From positions 868,001-932,000 of the forward strand of contig NZ_JAHDAP010000001.1 of assembly GCF_018499575.1 (NCBI RefSeq): 64,000 nt of DNA, written 5' to 3'. The DNA is from Streptococcus infantis. Lineage in GTDB: Bacteria; Bacillota; Bacilli; Lactobacillales; Streptococcaceae. The notes below the pieces were generated by a model. The model saw only the letters and a program-made list of their open reading frames with translations, did no database searches and was not told the origin of the DNA. Position 1 is the stretch's first letter. The number at the start of each line of letters is the position of its first letter. The position numbers were made by a program, and so were the translations under genes. Below, piece by piece: positions 17,378 to 29,217 of the stretch.

Positions 17378-18864
17378 ATGATCAAAAAACCATATATATA
17401 TATATATATATATCAATCTTTATATTCCTTGCTACTTTAATAAAACCAGTTTTAGCAAATGATAGACTTCATATCATAACCGTTGCTGATTGGTCCGATG
17501 CCATGATACTAGAAAGCAATGGACATTTTGCAATGATAGATACTGGAGATGATTTTTCTTATCCAGACGGTTCTAACCCTAGATACCCCGATAGACCAGG
17601 AATTGAGAAAGATCCAAAAGCAATTACTGAAGATAGATTATTATCTCATATTGAACAATTAGGTATTAAAAATTTCGATTTCATAATCATAACCCATGCA
17701 CATTCCGATCATATTGGCGCAGCTCACGATATTCTAAAAACAATACCTACTCAAAAAATATACATAAAAAAATATAGTGATGAGCGTCTCACAGATAAAA
17801 CAGGACTTTGGGATAATTTGTATGGATATGAACGAGCTTTACAGGCTGCCCTAGAAACAAATACTACCATTGTTCAAGATATTTCTGAAAAAGATTCACA
17901 CCTAACCCTTGGAAATATAAAAATTGATTTATTAAATTATGAGAATGAATACGAAAATGATGGCTCATTAAAGAAAGTATATGATGATAATTTGAATTCA
18001 ATTTTATCAATAGTTAATATTAATAATACAAAAATTTTCTTAGGAGGGGATTTAGAAAATACTGAAAGACATCTAGAAGAGAAATATGCACCTTTGATTG
18101 GACATGTAGATGTCATGAAATTTAATCACCACGTAGAAACAACTAAATCTAATACGAAAGAATTTGTCGATAAACTTAATCCTAAGAAAATTATAAAAAC
18201 AGGGATTAGACCAGTAGAAGAAAAATACGCTGAATATCTTAAACAAAAAAATATCAGCATTATAAATGCCGGACAACTAGATAGAGCAGCAATCTCTCTC
18301 GAATTCAACAATGGAAATGTTACTGATGTATCTGATAAATACCCACATTATGGATTTTATACCAATGATGGTATTCTAAAATTTAAAAATTGGAAAAATG
18401 AAGCTCCTGAAGATGGTTGGACACAACACAACGATAATTGGTATTATTTTTTTGATTCTGGTACAGTCGCAGTTGGTTGGAAATATATAGATAAAAACTG
18501 GTTTTATTTTAATCAAAACGGAGAACTTCAAACAGGGTTAGTTGATGATGGGAACAATCTATACTATATTGAAAAAAATACAGGTATACTAACTAACACT
18601 TGGAAAGAAATTAATTCCAAAGAAACCTATTACTTTAAAGAAAATGGCAAAGCAGCTAAAGGTGAGTGGTTGGATCGTTATCATTTTGAAAATGATGGAA
18701 TCCTTAGTAAAAATAAATGGATTGGTATTTTTCATCTGAATCATTCTGGAAGAGTTAGCCTTTCAGATTACAGAAACTATCTATTTATTATATTCACACT
18801 TGCTATAGCTTTAATCTTTTTGAAACTTAAGAAAAAATATAAAAATAGAAGCATTAAAAAATAA
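17378..18864 (+). CDS. Pce/CbpE-like phosphorylcholine esterase, currently out of frame at an AT repeat (phase-OFF)
   Basis: A good start (AAGGAG, ATG at 17378) reads MIKKPYIYIYIY and then stops at 17438-17440 because of the (AT)11 tract. Removing one AT joins the ATG to the long frame (open from 17503 as seen). The result is a 494-residue protein with signal peptide ISIFIFLATLIKPVLA, an MBL domain closely matching pneumococcal Pce (ILESNGHFAMIDTG, THAHSDH, WDNLYGY, GGDLEN, MKFNHH), about five choline-binding-type GW/YY repeats, and a C-terminal membrane helix with a basic tail. Pce removes phosphocholine from teichoic acid. No in-frame start lies upstream of ATG 17503, which would lack the signal peptide and first strand. 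AT-richer than its neighbours, so probably acquired. Confidence 0.85.
17392..17413. repeat. (AT)11 simple-sequence repeat in the signal-peptide codons
   Basis: Twenty-two bases of uninterrupted AT lie 12 nt after the start codon. Unit numbers of 3n+1 (7, 10, 13) put the start in frame with the Pce-like protein; 11 or 12 do not. No other AT tract of this length was noticed in the 64 kb. Confidence 0.95.
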
Positions 18865-18872
18865 TTAAAGAT

Positions 18873-18911
18873 AAAAGAAATGAGCTGGATCAAATCCAGC
18901 TCATTTCTTTT
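18873..18911. terminator. Bidirectional terminator between the Pce-like gene and licD
   Basis: A perfect 17-bp stem (18873-18889 with 18895-18911) and 5-nt loop, A-rich left and T-rich right, lies between two converging genes. Confidence 0.92.
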
Positions 18912-18918
18912 ATTTATT

Positions 18919-19641
18919 TTAGTGTCCAAATGATTTAATCAAAAAGACTTTAGCCATTTTTGCATCACCTTGTTTATAGATTGGATTTTCTTTCCAGTTA
19001 TAATTGGTATTTGGAGTTTCAAAATCAGCTCCATACAAGTTACTGATATAGTCTCTTGTATTCTCTGGAATTTTCACATCTACGCCCTTAAAGTTAGCAA
19101 CTTGTAATTGACTGAATGGCAATTCGTAATGATAGACCTCATGACGAGTTGGTACTCCCAAAGCATTAATCATAAAGAAAATCGTATCAGAGGAGATTGT
19201 CTCCCCTTTTTTATCATAAACAATAAGATCTACATTCAAACCTTTATAACTGTATGATAGTTCTACCAATTGTTCATTGTAGTAAAATTCTTTGGTTCTT
19301 GAGAAACCTCTTTCCAAGAGATATTGTTCATCCTCTACAAAACGTTGATAATCTGGAATAATGATGCCAAAATCCATATCCAGGTCATGGCTAATAAAAT
19401 CATTCTCTCTAAAAAAGCCTAATAGAGTCCCAAAATCCAACCAAATATCATAATCTTTCAAAGGAGAACTATAAATAGTTTGAAGAATTTCTTCAAAGTT
19501 GTCTTTTAACAACTCACTTCTTTTGGAGTCTAATTCAACGTTCGCTTTGTCATTGAGACTTTTAATGATTGGTAAGTTCTTAATGAGGTCCTTCTTGTCC
19601 CCTAAAAGACTCGCCAAACTTCTTTTTAACCATTGTAACAC
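18919..19641 (-). CDS. LicD-like phosphotransferase, divergent
   Basis: A 240-residue cytoplasmic protein with a LicD/fukutin-like nucleotidyltransferase core: WLDFGTLLGFFRENDFISHD followed by LDMDFG carries the metal-binding acidic pair. A later segment LNVDLIVYDKKG gives the third acidic position. LicD enzymes transfer phosphocholine from CDP-choline to teichoic acid sugars. The protein is shorter and more divergent than the two other LicD units here, so the acceptor or donor may differ. The start is GTG at 19641 after AGAGGTG, 3 nt past the upstream stop. Confidence 0.75.
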   Translation of the reverse strand: MLQWLKRSLASLLGDKKDLIKNLPIIKSLNDKANVELDSKRSELLKDNFEEILQTIYSSPLKDYDIWLDFGTLLGFFRENDFISHDLDMDFGIIIPDYQRFVEDEQYLLERGFSRTKEFYYNEQLVELSYSYKGLNVDLIVYDKKGETISSDTIFFMINALGVPTRHEVYHYELPFSQLQVANFKGVDVKIPENTRDYISNLYGADFETPNTNYNWKENPIYKQGDAKMAKVFLIKSFGH

Positions 19642-19644
19642 GTC

Positions 19645-21792
19645 TTACACCTCTTTTATATAAGCGACAAAATCATCATGTTTCACTCGTTTTTCAACTG
19701 GTGGAATTTCCATAAAATCATCACCGTAGATAGCTGACAAGATTTGATGGGAAGCCTCAGGGATTTTGTAGGTTCTATCTTCGAATGGACTATCCATTAC
19801 TTTATCAAGCAGCGTCTTCTCAAATTTTGTAGAAGTTCTCTTATTTTCCATCAAATAATCAATAGAATCACTATCATTAGCCTGCATTGAAAGAAGGTTC
19901 ATTTTTTTATTCCAAGTTTTAACTCTTGTTAAACGGAAAACAAGTACTAATAAATATCTGACAATATTCTTTAATCCGGCATTTTTACTGTGAATACCAT
20001 AGAGAGTATAAACAGAAAGTCTGCGATAGGTATCGAGTTTAACCATCTCTTTATTGACATCAGCATAATAATCAAATGGGAAAACATCCACGCAAATTCC
20101 TAAATCGATATCATTTTCAATATAGTTATTCTCATAAACTGTACGTGCATCATATACTCGATAAAATGGATAAGGATAGCGAGCGTCATTTTCCCAAGAA
20201 ACAACTTTATAGATAGGATCATTGTCCCGTAGAACTGCTTGGTATAACTTATTATACTCATCACGTTTCAAAGAGATATCAACATCATCATCCCAAGGAA
20301 TATACCCCTTATGTCTAACGGATCCTAATAGAGTTCCATAAGCCAAAGAATAATTAATATTCTCTTTTTGACAGAGATTATGAATGTAATCCATCACTCC
20401 TAATTCTACTTCTTTGATCTCTTCTTCAGATAGTCTTCTGTATCCATCTCTCTTTTTAGAAATAACAGAAAAATAATAGCCTGAGATTAGAAATAGAATA
20501 CAACCCAACAATGAAATACCATAGAGAGTTGAGCTCAAGAACAAATTAGAAATTAAGATAACAACCGTCATAAGTAGACCAGAAACAAGCTCATTATCTG
20601 TTATCTTATCCTTTTTGTCTTTTAGGAATTTCTTGATGCTGGCCCAGATAAATGAAATCATGAAAGCAGCAAAAGGTAGGAAACCAAGTATACCATTATA
20701 GAAAAGTAGTTCTAAGTATCCATTGTGAGTCAAGTAATGCTCTTTAATGATATATGCACTTGCATCATAAGTTTTCCCTAACTCATACCAGTTACCTGCT
20801 GAGTAACCAAATAATGGTCTCTTTGGAATGAACGAAGCTGTTGATTGCCAAATAGCAAAGCGATTATTAGAGATATTTTCTTCGCTAGTATCCGTTCTCT
20901 CCAAGGTTAAATTATTGTTTTCACCTTTTTCTTTATTGAGTTGAATTTCTGCAGAATGAGCTTTTAAATACAAATCACTGCTATACTTTACACCGTTATA
21001 TGATAAAAATACTAGCCCAACTGTTAATAATACCGTGACAAATGATTTAGCCTTATTGCTATATTCAAACTTTATCAAAGAATAAAGAAATGCTGCTACC
21101 ACTAAACAAATATATGTCGTTCTTGAACCTGATAGAACTATATAGGCAAAGTTTAAAACAATAGAAGAAATGGCTAGAGTTTTAACAATTTTGTTGAAAA
21201 CAGAAAGTCTCATCCATAAATAGATAATGATGATTAGGGAAATAATCGAAAGATAGTTGGGACTTGCTAAAATACCAAACAAGCGTGATTCAACGAATCC
21301 TTGACGAATCAACAAACCTTTGTAATCAAAGACTCTATATCCAATTAACATAAAAAATTGAACAAGAGAAAAGAAAACCCCAACAGTATTTGAAACAGTA
21401 ATTACAGAAAAGAATAAGTCAAACAAAATTCGAGATTTTTCTTTACTAAAGCTTTGAAAAATTGGATAAATAGCAAAGAAATAAATAAAGAATACTACCA
21501 AGTTCTTGATATTTGTTGAAAAACCATACTTCATCACCAGTAAGCTTGTGATAATATTCATGGCAAAAAAGATGATTAAGTACTCAATTTTTCTAACAAA
21601 TAAATAAGCTTTCTTTACAAAGAAATTATATAAACCTAATAAAACTCCTAAAAGAGTCATACCTAGGGTAACAAATTTATTTGCAGAGATGAATTGAAGG
21701 GGAACAATGAGTCCCGCCATACAATAAAAAGATATGACTGATAAAAATACCAGATTAATTTTAAAATAGTTTTTCTCAATAATAGAAATCAT
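19645..21792 (-). CDS. Wzy/O-antigen-ligase-type membrane polymerase fused to a LicD domain
   Basis: A 715-residue fusion in one unbroken frame. Residues about 1-435 form a polytopic membrane protein of about 11 helices. It has the Wzy_C/WaaL features: a large outer loop with IWQSTASFIPKRPLFGYSAG and the helix start HYLTHNGYLELLFYNG. Residues about 445-715 are a full LicD domain: YSLAYGTLLGSVRHKGYIPW, DDDVDIS, IDLGICVDVFPFDYY and the C-terminal IYGDDFMEIPP. The first half should polymerise or ligate lipid-linked glycan units; the second transfers phosphocholine. Fusing them puts decoration at the polymerising enzyme. The ribosome site is GGAG. Confidence 0.85.
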   Translation of the reverse strand: MISIIEKNYFKINLVFLSVISFYCMAGLIVPLQFISANKFVTLGMTLLGVLLGLYNFFVKKAYLFVRKIEYLIIFFAMNIITSLLVMKYGFSTNIKNLVVFFIYFFAIYPIFQSFSKEKSRILFDLFFSVITVSNTVGVFFSLVQFFMLIGYRVFDYKGLLIRQGFVESRLFGILASPNYLSIISLIIIIYLWMRLSVFNKIVKTLAISSIVLNFAYIVLSGSRTTYICLVVAAFLYSLIKFEYSNKAKSFVTVLLTVGLVFLSYNGVKYSSDLYLKAHSAEIQLNKEKGENNNLTLERTDTSEENISNNRFAIWQSTASFIPKRPLFGYSAGNWYELGKTYDASAYIIKEHYLTHNGYLELLFYNGILGFLPFAAFMISFIWASIKKFLKDKKDKITDNELVSGLLMTVVILISNLFLSSTLYGISLLGCILFLISGYYFSVISKKRDGYRRLSEEEIKEVELGVMDYIHNLCQKENINYSLAYGTLLGSVRHKGYIPWDDDVDISLKRDEYNKLYQAVLRDNDPIYKVVSWENDARYPYPFYRVYDARTVYENNYIENDIDLGICVDVFPFDYYADVNKEMVKLDTYRRLSVYTLYGIHSKNAGLKNIVRYLLVLVFRLTRVKTWNKKMNLLSMQANDSDSIDYLMENKRTSTKFEKTLLDKVMDSPFEDRTYKIPEASHQILSAIYGDDFMEIPPVEKRVKHDDFVAYIKEV

Positions 21793-21800
21793 TTTCTCTC

Positions 21801-22766
21801 CTAACGGTTATGTTGACGAAGTAAAATCTTAGTGTAAAGTTTTCTGCTGAATAGTAGAGCTAAAAAACTTATTTTTCTAGCATTGGTGAATCTACTATCA
21901 CGTAAAATATTCATACTATTCTTTTTCAGATAAGCTATCAATTTATCTTCTAAAGCCTTATCCCTAAAATCTGAATCGACTAATAAGCGATCCAAAACAT
22001 AGAAATACGCCCAATTTAAACGCATCGTTGCAACATCAGCAATTGCGGGATAGTGCTCTCTTATTATATTCGCATTTTGCTCATAGGCTTCAATCACATT
22101 TAAAAATTTTAATGAGAATTTTTGTGTAGTAATACTATTTTCACGATGGACATAATAATACTTCTTCTCATTAGTCGCAACAACCTTCTGACATTGATCC
22201 AGTAAACGAATCATAATAAAGGCATCTTCTGCAATTTTTCCAACTTCAAATTTTAAATGATTAAAGAGCTCTTTTTTATATAATTTATTAACAGCAGTAA
22301 CTGATAAGACCTTTGCTTCCATAACCATTTTTATAGCTTCTTCTGAAGAAAGGTTCCAAGTTTTAATCTCTGAAACTTGTTTTTCAGGAATCTGATGAAA
22401 GACATCGTAGTGTCCGCACATTGATAAATCTGCATTTGACTCTCTTAATTGACGGTAGAGCGTTTCGTACATATCTTCATCAATATAATCATCACTATCA
22501 ATAAAGCCAATTAAATCTGAACTTGCTTCATCAATTCCTCTATTTCGAGCATCAGACAAACCACCATTTTCTTTATGAATCACTCGAATTCGTTGATCTC
22601 TCAGTGCTAGCTCATCACAGAGTTCACCACTTTTATCTGTCGAACCATCGTTAATAAGAAGCAATTCAAAATTGGTATAAGTCTGCTTTAAAATCGACTC
22701 AACACATCGTTCAAGATAATTTTCTACGTTGTATACAGGAACAATGATACTAATTTTTTCTTGCAT
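21801..22766 (-). CDS. Family 2 glycosyltransferase
   Basis: A 321-residue GT-A fold enzyme. ISIIVPVYNVENYLERCVES opens the protein, NDGSTDKSGELCDE follows, and the DxD-type metal motif is in GFIDSDDYID (about 87-96). It adds a sugar from a nucleotide-sugar donor to the growing lipid-linked unit on the cytoplasmic face. The gene overlaps the end of the upstream licD by 17 nt. The donor sugar cannot be read from sequence. Confidence 0.93.
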   Translation of the reverse strand: MQEKISIIVPVYNVENYLERCVESILKQTYTNFELLLINDGSTDKSGELCDELALRDQRIRVIHKENGGLSDARNRGIDEASSDLIGFIDSDDYIDEDMYETLYRQLRESNADLSMCGHYDVFHQIPEKQVSEIKTWNLSSEEAIKMVMEAKVLSVTAVNKLYKKELFNHLKFEVGKIAEDAFIMIRLLDQCQKVVATNEKKYYYVHRENSITTQKFSLKFLNVIEAYEQNANIIREHYPAIADVATMRLNWAYFYVLDRLLVDSDFRDKALEDKLIAYLKKNSMNILRDSRFTNARKISFLALLFSRKLYTKILLRQHNR

Positions 22767-23595
22767 TGTATTCTCCCTTATATTCTGTATAACTCTTATC
22801 CATATCTGCTATTATGGCATCGTGGTGAGGTACTTGCTTGTCTGCAGGCGGTGGTGTCATATAGTCACCAAAAGCTGTGCTAAGATAAGCGTCATAACCA
22901 ACTGGAATAGGCATTTCTGTTCCTTCGAAAGGTAGGAAGATGTTGTCTTCAAAGGCTTGAATTGGATATTTTTTCTTCATGTAGCCTGGACCTGAGCATA
23001 ATTCTGTAATGCCATCACTTTCAGCTGGTCCATACTTGGTCATTTCTTTTTCAGCCTTTTTCCAGAGACGATAGCGAAGCGATTTAGGAGTCAACCCTAG
23101 TAAAATGGTACTACCCCACTTCATGAGAGCTCCATGTTTTTCTGGAATGGTTTGTGCACAAAATAGAGAATAAATCAAAGCCCAGCGGACCTGTTTCTTG
23201 CGCTCTGCTGGATTTTTAGGGTAGTAGTCCAAGGGAAGAACGTCCAAAGCCAGTCCATGAGGAAGCTCTAAATCCTGCTGATAGGGTTTGATGCAAGTTG
23301 TTTCCTTATCTCGAATGGTGATAAAGAGGTTACGGTCCACATAGTCTTTGTGACTCTTTGACAAGAAATAACGCTCATCGGCATATTGAGGCCATAATTC
23401 TGCTAGTTTTTCATAGTCCTTTCGCGGCATAAAGAAGTCCAAATCATCATCCCAAGGGATAAAGCCTTTATTTCGTAAGGCTCCGATAGCTCCTCCCCCA
23501 CATAAATAGCAGAGCAAGTCGTGTTCTTTACAAAAGGCGACAAAATATTCAGCCATTTCTAAGCTACGGGCTTGAATTGCCTTTAAATCACTCAT
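22750..23595 (-). CDS. LicD family phosphocholine transferase
   Basis: A 281-residue canonical LicD protein and first gene of the licD-GT2-polymerase/LicD-licD operon. The core motif is CYLCGGGAIGALRNKGFIPW followed by DDDLDFFMPRKDYEKL; LALDVLPLDYYPKN and the terminal AFGDYMTPPPADKQVPHH are typical. It should transfer phosphocholine from CDP-choline to a teichoic-acid sugar. It is equivalent in position to the licD-type gene next to the Psr/LCP gene in S. pneumoniae, as I recall. The lic1 genes for choline uptake and activation are not in this window. Confidence 0.9.
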   Translation of the reverse strand: MSDLKAIQARSLEMAEYFVAFCKEHDLLCYLCGGGAIGALRNKGFIPWDDDLDFFMPRKDYEKLAELWPQYADERYFLSKSHKDYVDRNLFITIRDKETTCIKPYQQDLELPHGLALDVLPLDYYPKNPAERKKQVRWALIYSLFCAQTIPEKHGALMKWGSTILLGLTPKSLRYRLWKKAEKEMTKYGPAESDGITELCSGPGYMKKKYPIQAFEDNIFLPFEGTEMPIPVGYDAYLSTAFGDYMTPPPADKQVPHHDAIIADMDKSYTEYKGEYNARKN

Positions 23596-23632
23596 CTCAT
23601 TCTCATCCTCTTCTATAGAATTACATCATTTC

Positions 23633-23641
23633 ATTATACCA
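23633..23641 (-). promoter_or_regulatory. Extended -10 promoter of the licD operon
   Basis: The minus strand reads TGG-TATAAT at 23641-23633, about 38 nt upstream of the licD ATG, with a GAGGATGAG ribosome site after it. It lies just past the terminator of the LCP gene, making the licD cluster its own transcription unit. Confidence 0.7.
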
Positions 23642-23676
23642 TAAAAATAGCCAAAAAATCCATCTGATTATGTGAA

Positions 23677-23727
23677 AAATCAAAGCCCGAGACACCCATT
23701 TAGTTGGATGTTTCAAGCTTTGATTTT
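23677..23727 (-). terminator. Terminator after the LCP gene
   Basis: An 11-bp outer stem AAAATCAAAGC / GCTTTGATTTT with an imperfect inner arm (GACA..ATGTT) lies between the LCP stop and the licD promoter. Confidence 0.75.
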
Positions 23728-23733
23728 AATTTA

Positions 23734-25071
23734 TTATCTGAATCCCATTTGAGCCAGTTTATTCTGGTAAGCTTTTTGATCCACTCGGAGTGCTTGTCCT
23801 CCATAGACATCATAGTCATCTACCCAGTCTCCAAGTTCAGGTACTGTAATTCTCTCAATACCGTTCTGACCTCCTTCAAGTACGGATAATCCGTTGGTCA
23901 ATAAGAAGGTATAAGGAATGTTTGTAGATGTCATGGCGAATACTTTACCAAGTGCTTCTGAACCTGTGAATAGTTTTGTAGGATCCTTAATTTGCTGTAA
24001 AACAGCAGTCATGACTTGTTGCTGTCTACGAGTACGGCCATAGTCCCCTTCATCATCATCACGGAAACGGGCATAGTTCAAAAGAGTGGATCCGTTCATT
24101 TGTTGCGTTCCGGCTTTAATAGTTTGTGTTGGTGATTCTGTTTCTGTCGCATGCAAGTCATCACCAACTGTCGCTTCTGTAACTGGAACTCCATTTAGAG
24201 TTGAAAACTGAGCATCAATGGTCACTCCATCAGGGAAAAGCGTGTCAATGGCAGTCGCAAAAGCTTGGAAATCTACAAGGGCATAGTATTTGATATCTAA
24301 GTCAAAATTATCTTTAAGGACCTTACGCACCATTTCAGCCCCTTGTTTTCCTTCTTGTTCACCCAATTCGTAAGCTAAATTCAACTTGTGGTCAACTTGT
24401 TTCTGACCATTGATGACTTGGCTATAGCCATCAATGTAAACTAGATTATCACGCATAAAGCTTACAAGTTTAAGCTTTTTATCTTTGCCACTTACATTAA
24501 GAACCATAATAGAATCGGTCCGTGTTTCTGCACTATTCTGACCAATACGGCCATCTGTTCCTAAAATAAGAATATTGACACCATCTCTTGTATCCTGTCC
24601 ATTAAAGACTTCAACTTGAGCGGCTTTGGCATCTTTTGATCTATTTGAACTATTAGGATTGGCTGATTGAAAACCTTTCAGGAACATAAAAATCATTCCC
24701 AATACTGCGCAAAGCAACAGCATTCCTAGCCAAGCAAGTATCCGTTTAAATCGAAAAACTCTTTTCTTTTTGGGCTTCTTGATTGTTTCTTTCTTAACTT
24801 TTTGCTTTGGCACATTGCGTCGAGAGCTGCGACTTCTTTTGCCATAAGTTGGAAGGCCTATATTAGATTCTTCTTGAGGGAGTTCTTCCAAATCCTCGAA
24901 TTCTTCCAAGTCCTCACGATAAACCTGACGAACTTCTTGTTGCGGTTTGTCCAATTTAGCTTGTAAAAAGGCAAACTCCCGCTTTTCTTTATCATTTAGA
25001 TAGTGAATATTCTTCAAGAGATAGTCATAACGTAGTTTTTCATGATGAGTGAGTGGATATTCTCTATTCAT
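23734..25071 (-). CDS. LytR-CpsA-Psr (LCP) family glycopolymer ligase
   Basis: A 445-residue membrane enzyme. The N-terminal 100 residues are cytoplasmic and charged (KQKVKKETIKKPKKKR just before the helix), a transmembrane helix lies at about 108-130, and the LCP domain follows outside. Its arginine/aspartate signature is seen in LGTDGR, TDSIMVL, SFMRDNLV and RFRDDDEGDYGRTRRQQ. LCP enzymes attach teichoic acid or capsule to peptidoglycan. Its ATG overlaps the pheA stop (ATGA), so it is the last gene of the aroA unit yet lies next to the licD cluster, which it would serve. Confidence 0.92.
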   Translation of the reverse strand: MNREYPLTHHEKLRYDYLLKNIHYLNDKEKREFAFLQAKLDKPQQEVRQVYREDLEEFEDLEELPQEESNIGLPTYGKRSRSSRRNVPKQKVKKETIKKPKKKRVFRFKRILAWLGMLLLCAVLGMIFMFLKGFQSANPNSSNRSKDAKAAQVEVFNGQDTRDGVNILILGTDGRIGQNSAETRTDSIMVLNVSGKDKKLKLVSFMRDNLVYIDGYSQVINGQKQVDHKLNLAYELGEQEGKQGAEMVRKVLKDNFDLDIKYYALVDFQAFATAIDTLFPDGVTIDAQFSTLNGVPVTEATVGDDLHATETESPTQTIKAGTQQMNGSTLLNYARFRDDDEGDYGRTRRQQQVMTAVLQQIKDPTKLFTGSEALGKVFAMTSTNIPYTFLLTNGLSVLEGGQNGIERITVPELGDWVDDYDVYGGQALRVDQKAYQNKLAQMGFR

Positions 25072-25912
25072 TGGTTCTCCTTTCCGTGGTCTTTGATGGT
25101 GTAGATAGGGTAAGCCCCGAGTACTTTATACTGGATCCCAATCGTTTCTAATTCTTTTTGAGCAAAGTGGACCAGTTCTTTATCAGCATAGTCCACATCA
25201 ATGATGAAAAAGTATTCCCCCAGTGCTGTTTTTAGAGGACGACTCTCAATCTTCGTCAAGTCAATTCCCCGCCAAGCAAAGGTAGATAGAGCCTTATATA
25301 ATGCACCAGGTAGATTATCTGGCAAGGTCAAGGCTAGGCTCATCTTTTCAGAATCTGCATTCAAGGGGATTTGTGGTAAGTTAGGTCCCAAAACCCAAAA
25401 ACGCGTGAAATTAGCTTCCATTTCTTGAATATCTTGAGCGACTAATTCTAATCCATATTCCTCAGCAGAGCTCTTGGGAGCAATAGCTGCATAAGGTTGA
25501 TCCGGATGTTCGGAAACATACCGCGCAGCGTAAGCTGTACTGGCAGTGACTTCTAATTGAGCATTCGGATAATGTTCATCGATAAATTTCTTCCCTTGAG
25601 CCAATGCCTGTGGATGAGAAAAGATTTTTTCAATTCTAGACTGGCCTGGCACTGCCATTAGCTGTTGATGGATGGGCTGAACAATCTCTGCTACAGCCTG
25701 AATTCGAGCCTGATGAAAAAGATAGTCCAAGGTTTCATGAACACTACCTTCTATGGAGTTTTCAACTGGCACTACTGAATAATCTACCAATCCCTGTTCA
25801 TAGGCCTTGATAACATCTGTAATATTTGAAAATGGCTCTAGTTCCTCATGAGGAAAAGCCGTTTGCACTACATGGTGCGAAAAAGATCCTTTGGGACCTA
25901 GATAGGCAATTT

Positions 25913-25916
<4 letters not shown>
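25068..25916 (-). CDS. pheA: Prephenate dehydratase
   Basis: A 282-residue enzyme turning prephenate into phenylpyruvate for phenylalanine. The catalytic domain starts MKIAYLGPKGSFSHHV and carries the Thr-Arg-Phe motif in ANFTRFWVLG; the C-terminal ACT domain has the phenylalanine-binding ESRPLKTALGEYFF. It is monofunctional; no chorismate mutase domain is attached. It overlaps aroK by 4 nt. Confidence 0.96.
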
Positions 25917-28093
<2,177 letters not shown>

Positions 28094-28104
28094 AATTGTC
28101 CTCC

Positions 28105-29208
28105 TTATTTGATAACGACTGTGTAGTCCGTATTTTCTGTAATTAAGCGCTCAGCTCGTTCCAAGTCCTGAGCATTTTTGAATGAAATCTGCAGAATGCC
28201 GTGAACATCCTCACGGTTTTCCTCATTGATATGGATATTGACCAAAGAAGTTCCACGTAGCAATTCCAAGATGCGTAAAATCACATCTTCTTCATCGGGA
28301 ACATCTACATAGAGATCAAATGAGCTATCTACTCCTCCACGTTTATGGATTTCCATAGCTTGACGTTGCTCACGCGCTTGATTGAAAAAGTTCCAGATTT
28401 GGTTTTCATCACCCTTGCTGATAGCTTGTCCAATCTCATCCAAACGCTCCTTAAAATCCTCGATGCGTTCAACAATGGTATCCCGATTGGATAAGAGGAT
28501 AGAAGTCCACATACCTGGCTCACTTTCGGCGATTCGAGTCATATCCCGAAAACCACCTGCTGCAAAATGTCGGGCCATTTCATGCTGCTCAGCATAGTTG
28601 GCAGTTTGTTCCATCAAGCCTGATGCCAAAATATGAGGAAAATGACTAATTTGAGAAGTCACTCGGTCATGTTCTTCAGCGTCGATTTCAATGAAACGTG
28701 CATGTAGACCAGACAGCAAGTCTTTCATTTCTTCAAGTGTATCCGGAGTCGTCAGACTAGATGGCGTGAAGATATAATAGGCATTTTCAAAGAGGTTGAC
28801 ATCTGCAGAGGCCGCTCCTGTCTTGTGGCTCCCTGCCATGGGATGGGCCCCCACAAAGCGAACAGACTTATCAGCAAAACATTTTTCAGCTGTAGCCACA
28901 ATAGCTGACTTGGTTGAACCAGCATCAGAAATAATGACGCCTTCTTTCAAGTCCAATTTGGCTAACTCCTTGATAAAGGCAAGAGTCTGCTGGATAGGAA
29001 GAGTCAAAATAATCATATCCGCTAGTGGAGCAAAACTGGCAAAATCATCCGTCGCACGGTCGATCATTCCTCGCTCCAAGGCAATATCTCTGGACGCCTG
29101 ACTACGATTGTATCCCAAAATCTTATAATCAGGATGATCTCTTTTGATGCCCAGTGCCATTGAAGCACCAATCAAACCAAGCCCTGCGATATAGATGGTT
29201 TTTGCCAT
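28105..29208 (-). CDS. tyrA: Prephenate dehydrogenase
   Basis: A 367-residue NAD-dependent enzyme for tyrosine synthesis. The dinucleotide loop is [14 protein letters not shown] (about 7-20), catalytic segments [12 protein letters not shown] and [14 protein letters not shown] follow, and residues about 290-365 form an ACT-type regulatory domain ([20 protein letters not shown]). Likely feedback-regulated by tyrosine through that domain. Confidence 0.95.
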   Translation of the reverse strand: MAKTIYIAGLGLIGASMALGIKRDHPDYKILGYNRSQASRDIALERGMIDRATDDFASFAPLADMIILTLPIQQTLAFIKELAKLDLKEGVIISDAGSTKSAIVATAEKCFADKSVRFVGAHPMAGSHKTGAASADVNLFENAYYIFTPSSLTTPDTLEEMKDLLSGLHARFIEIDAEEHDRVTSQISHFPHILASGLMEQTANYAEQHEMARHFAAGGFRDMTRIAESEPGMWTSILLSNRDTIVERIEDFKERLDEIGQAISKGDENQIWNFFNQAREQRQAMEIHKRGGVDSSFDLYVDVPDEEDVILRILELLRGTSLVNIHINEENREDVHGILQISFKNAQDLERAERLITENTDYTVVIK

Positions 29209-29217
29209 AAGAACTCC

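Noticed and set aside
18073..18311. Minus-strand frames inside the Pce-like gene
   Set aside because: They are composition shadows of an AT-rich gene with clear MBL motifs on the plus strand.
17503..18864. Reading the Pce-like gene as a complete cytoplasmic protein starting at ATG 17503
   Set aside because: That start has no ribosome site, drops the first MBL strand, and ignores an in-frame signal peptide directly upstream that only the AT-repeat shift disconnects.
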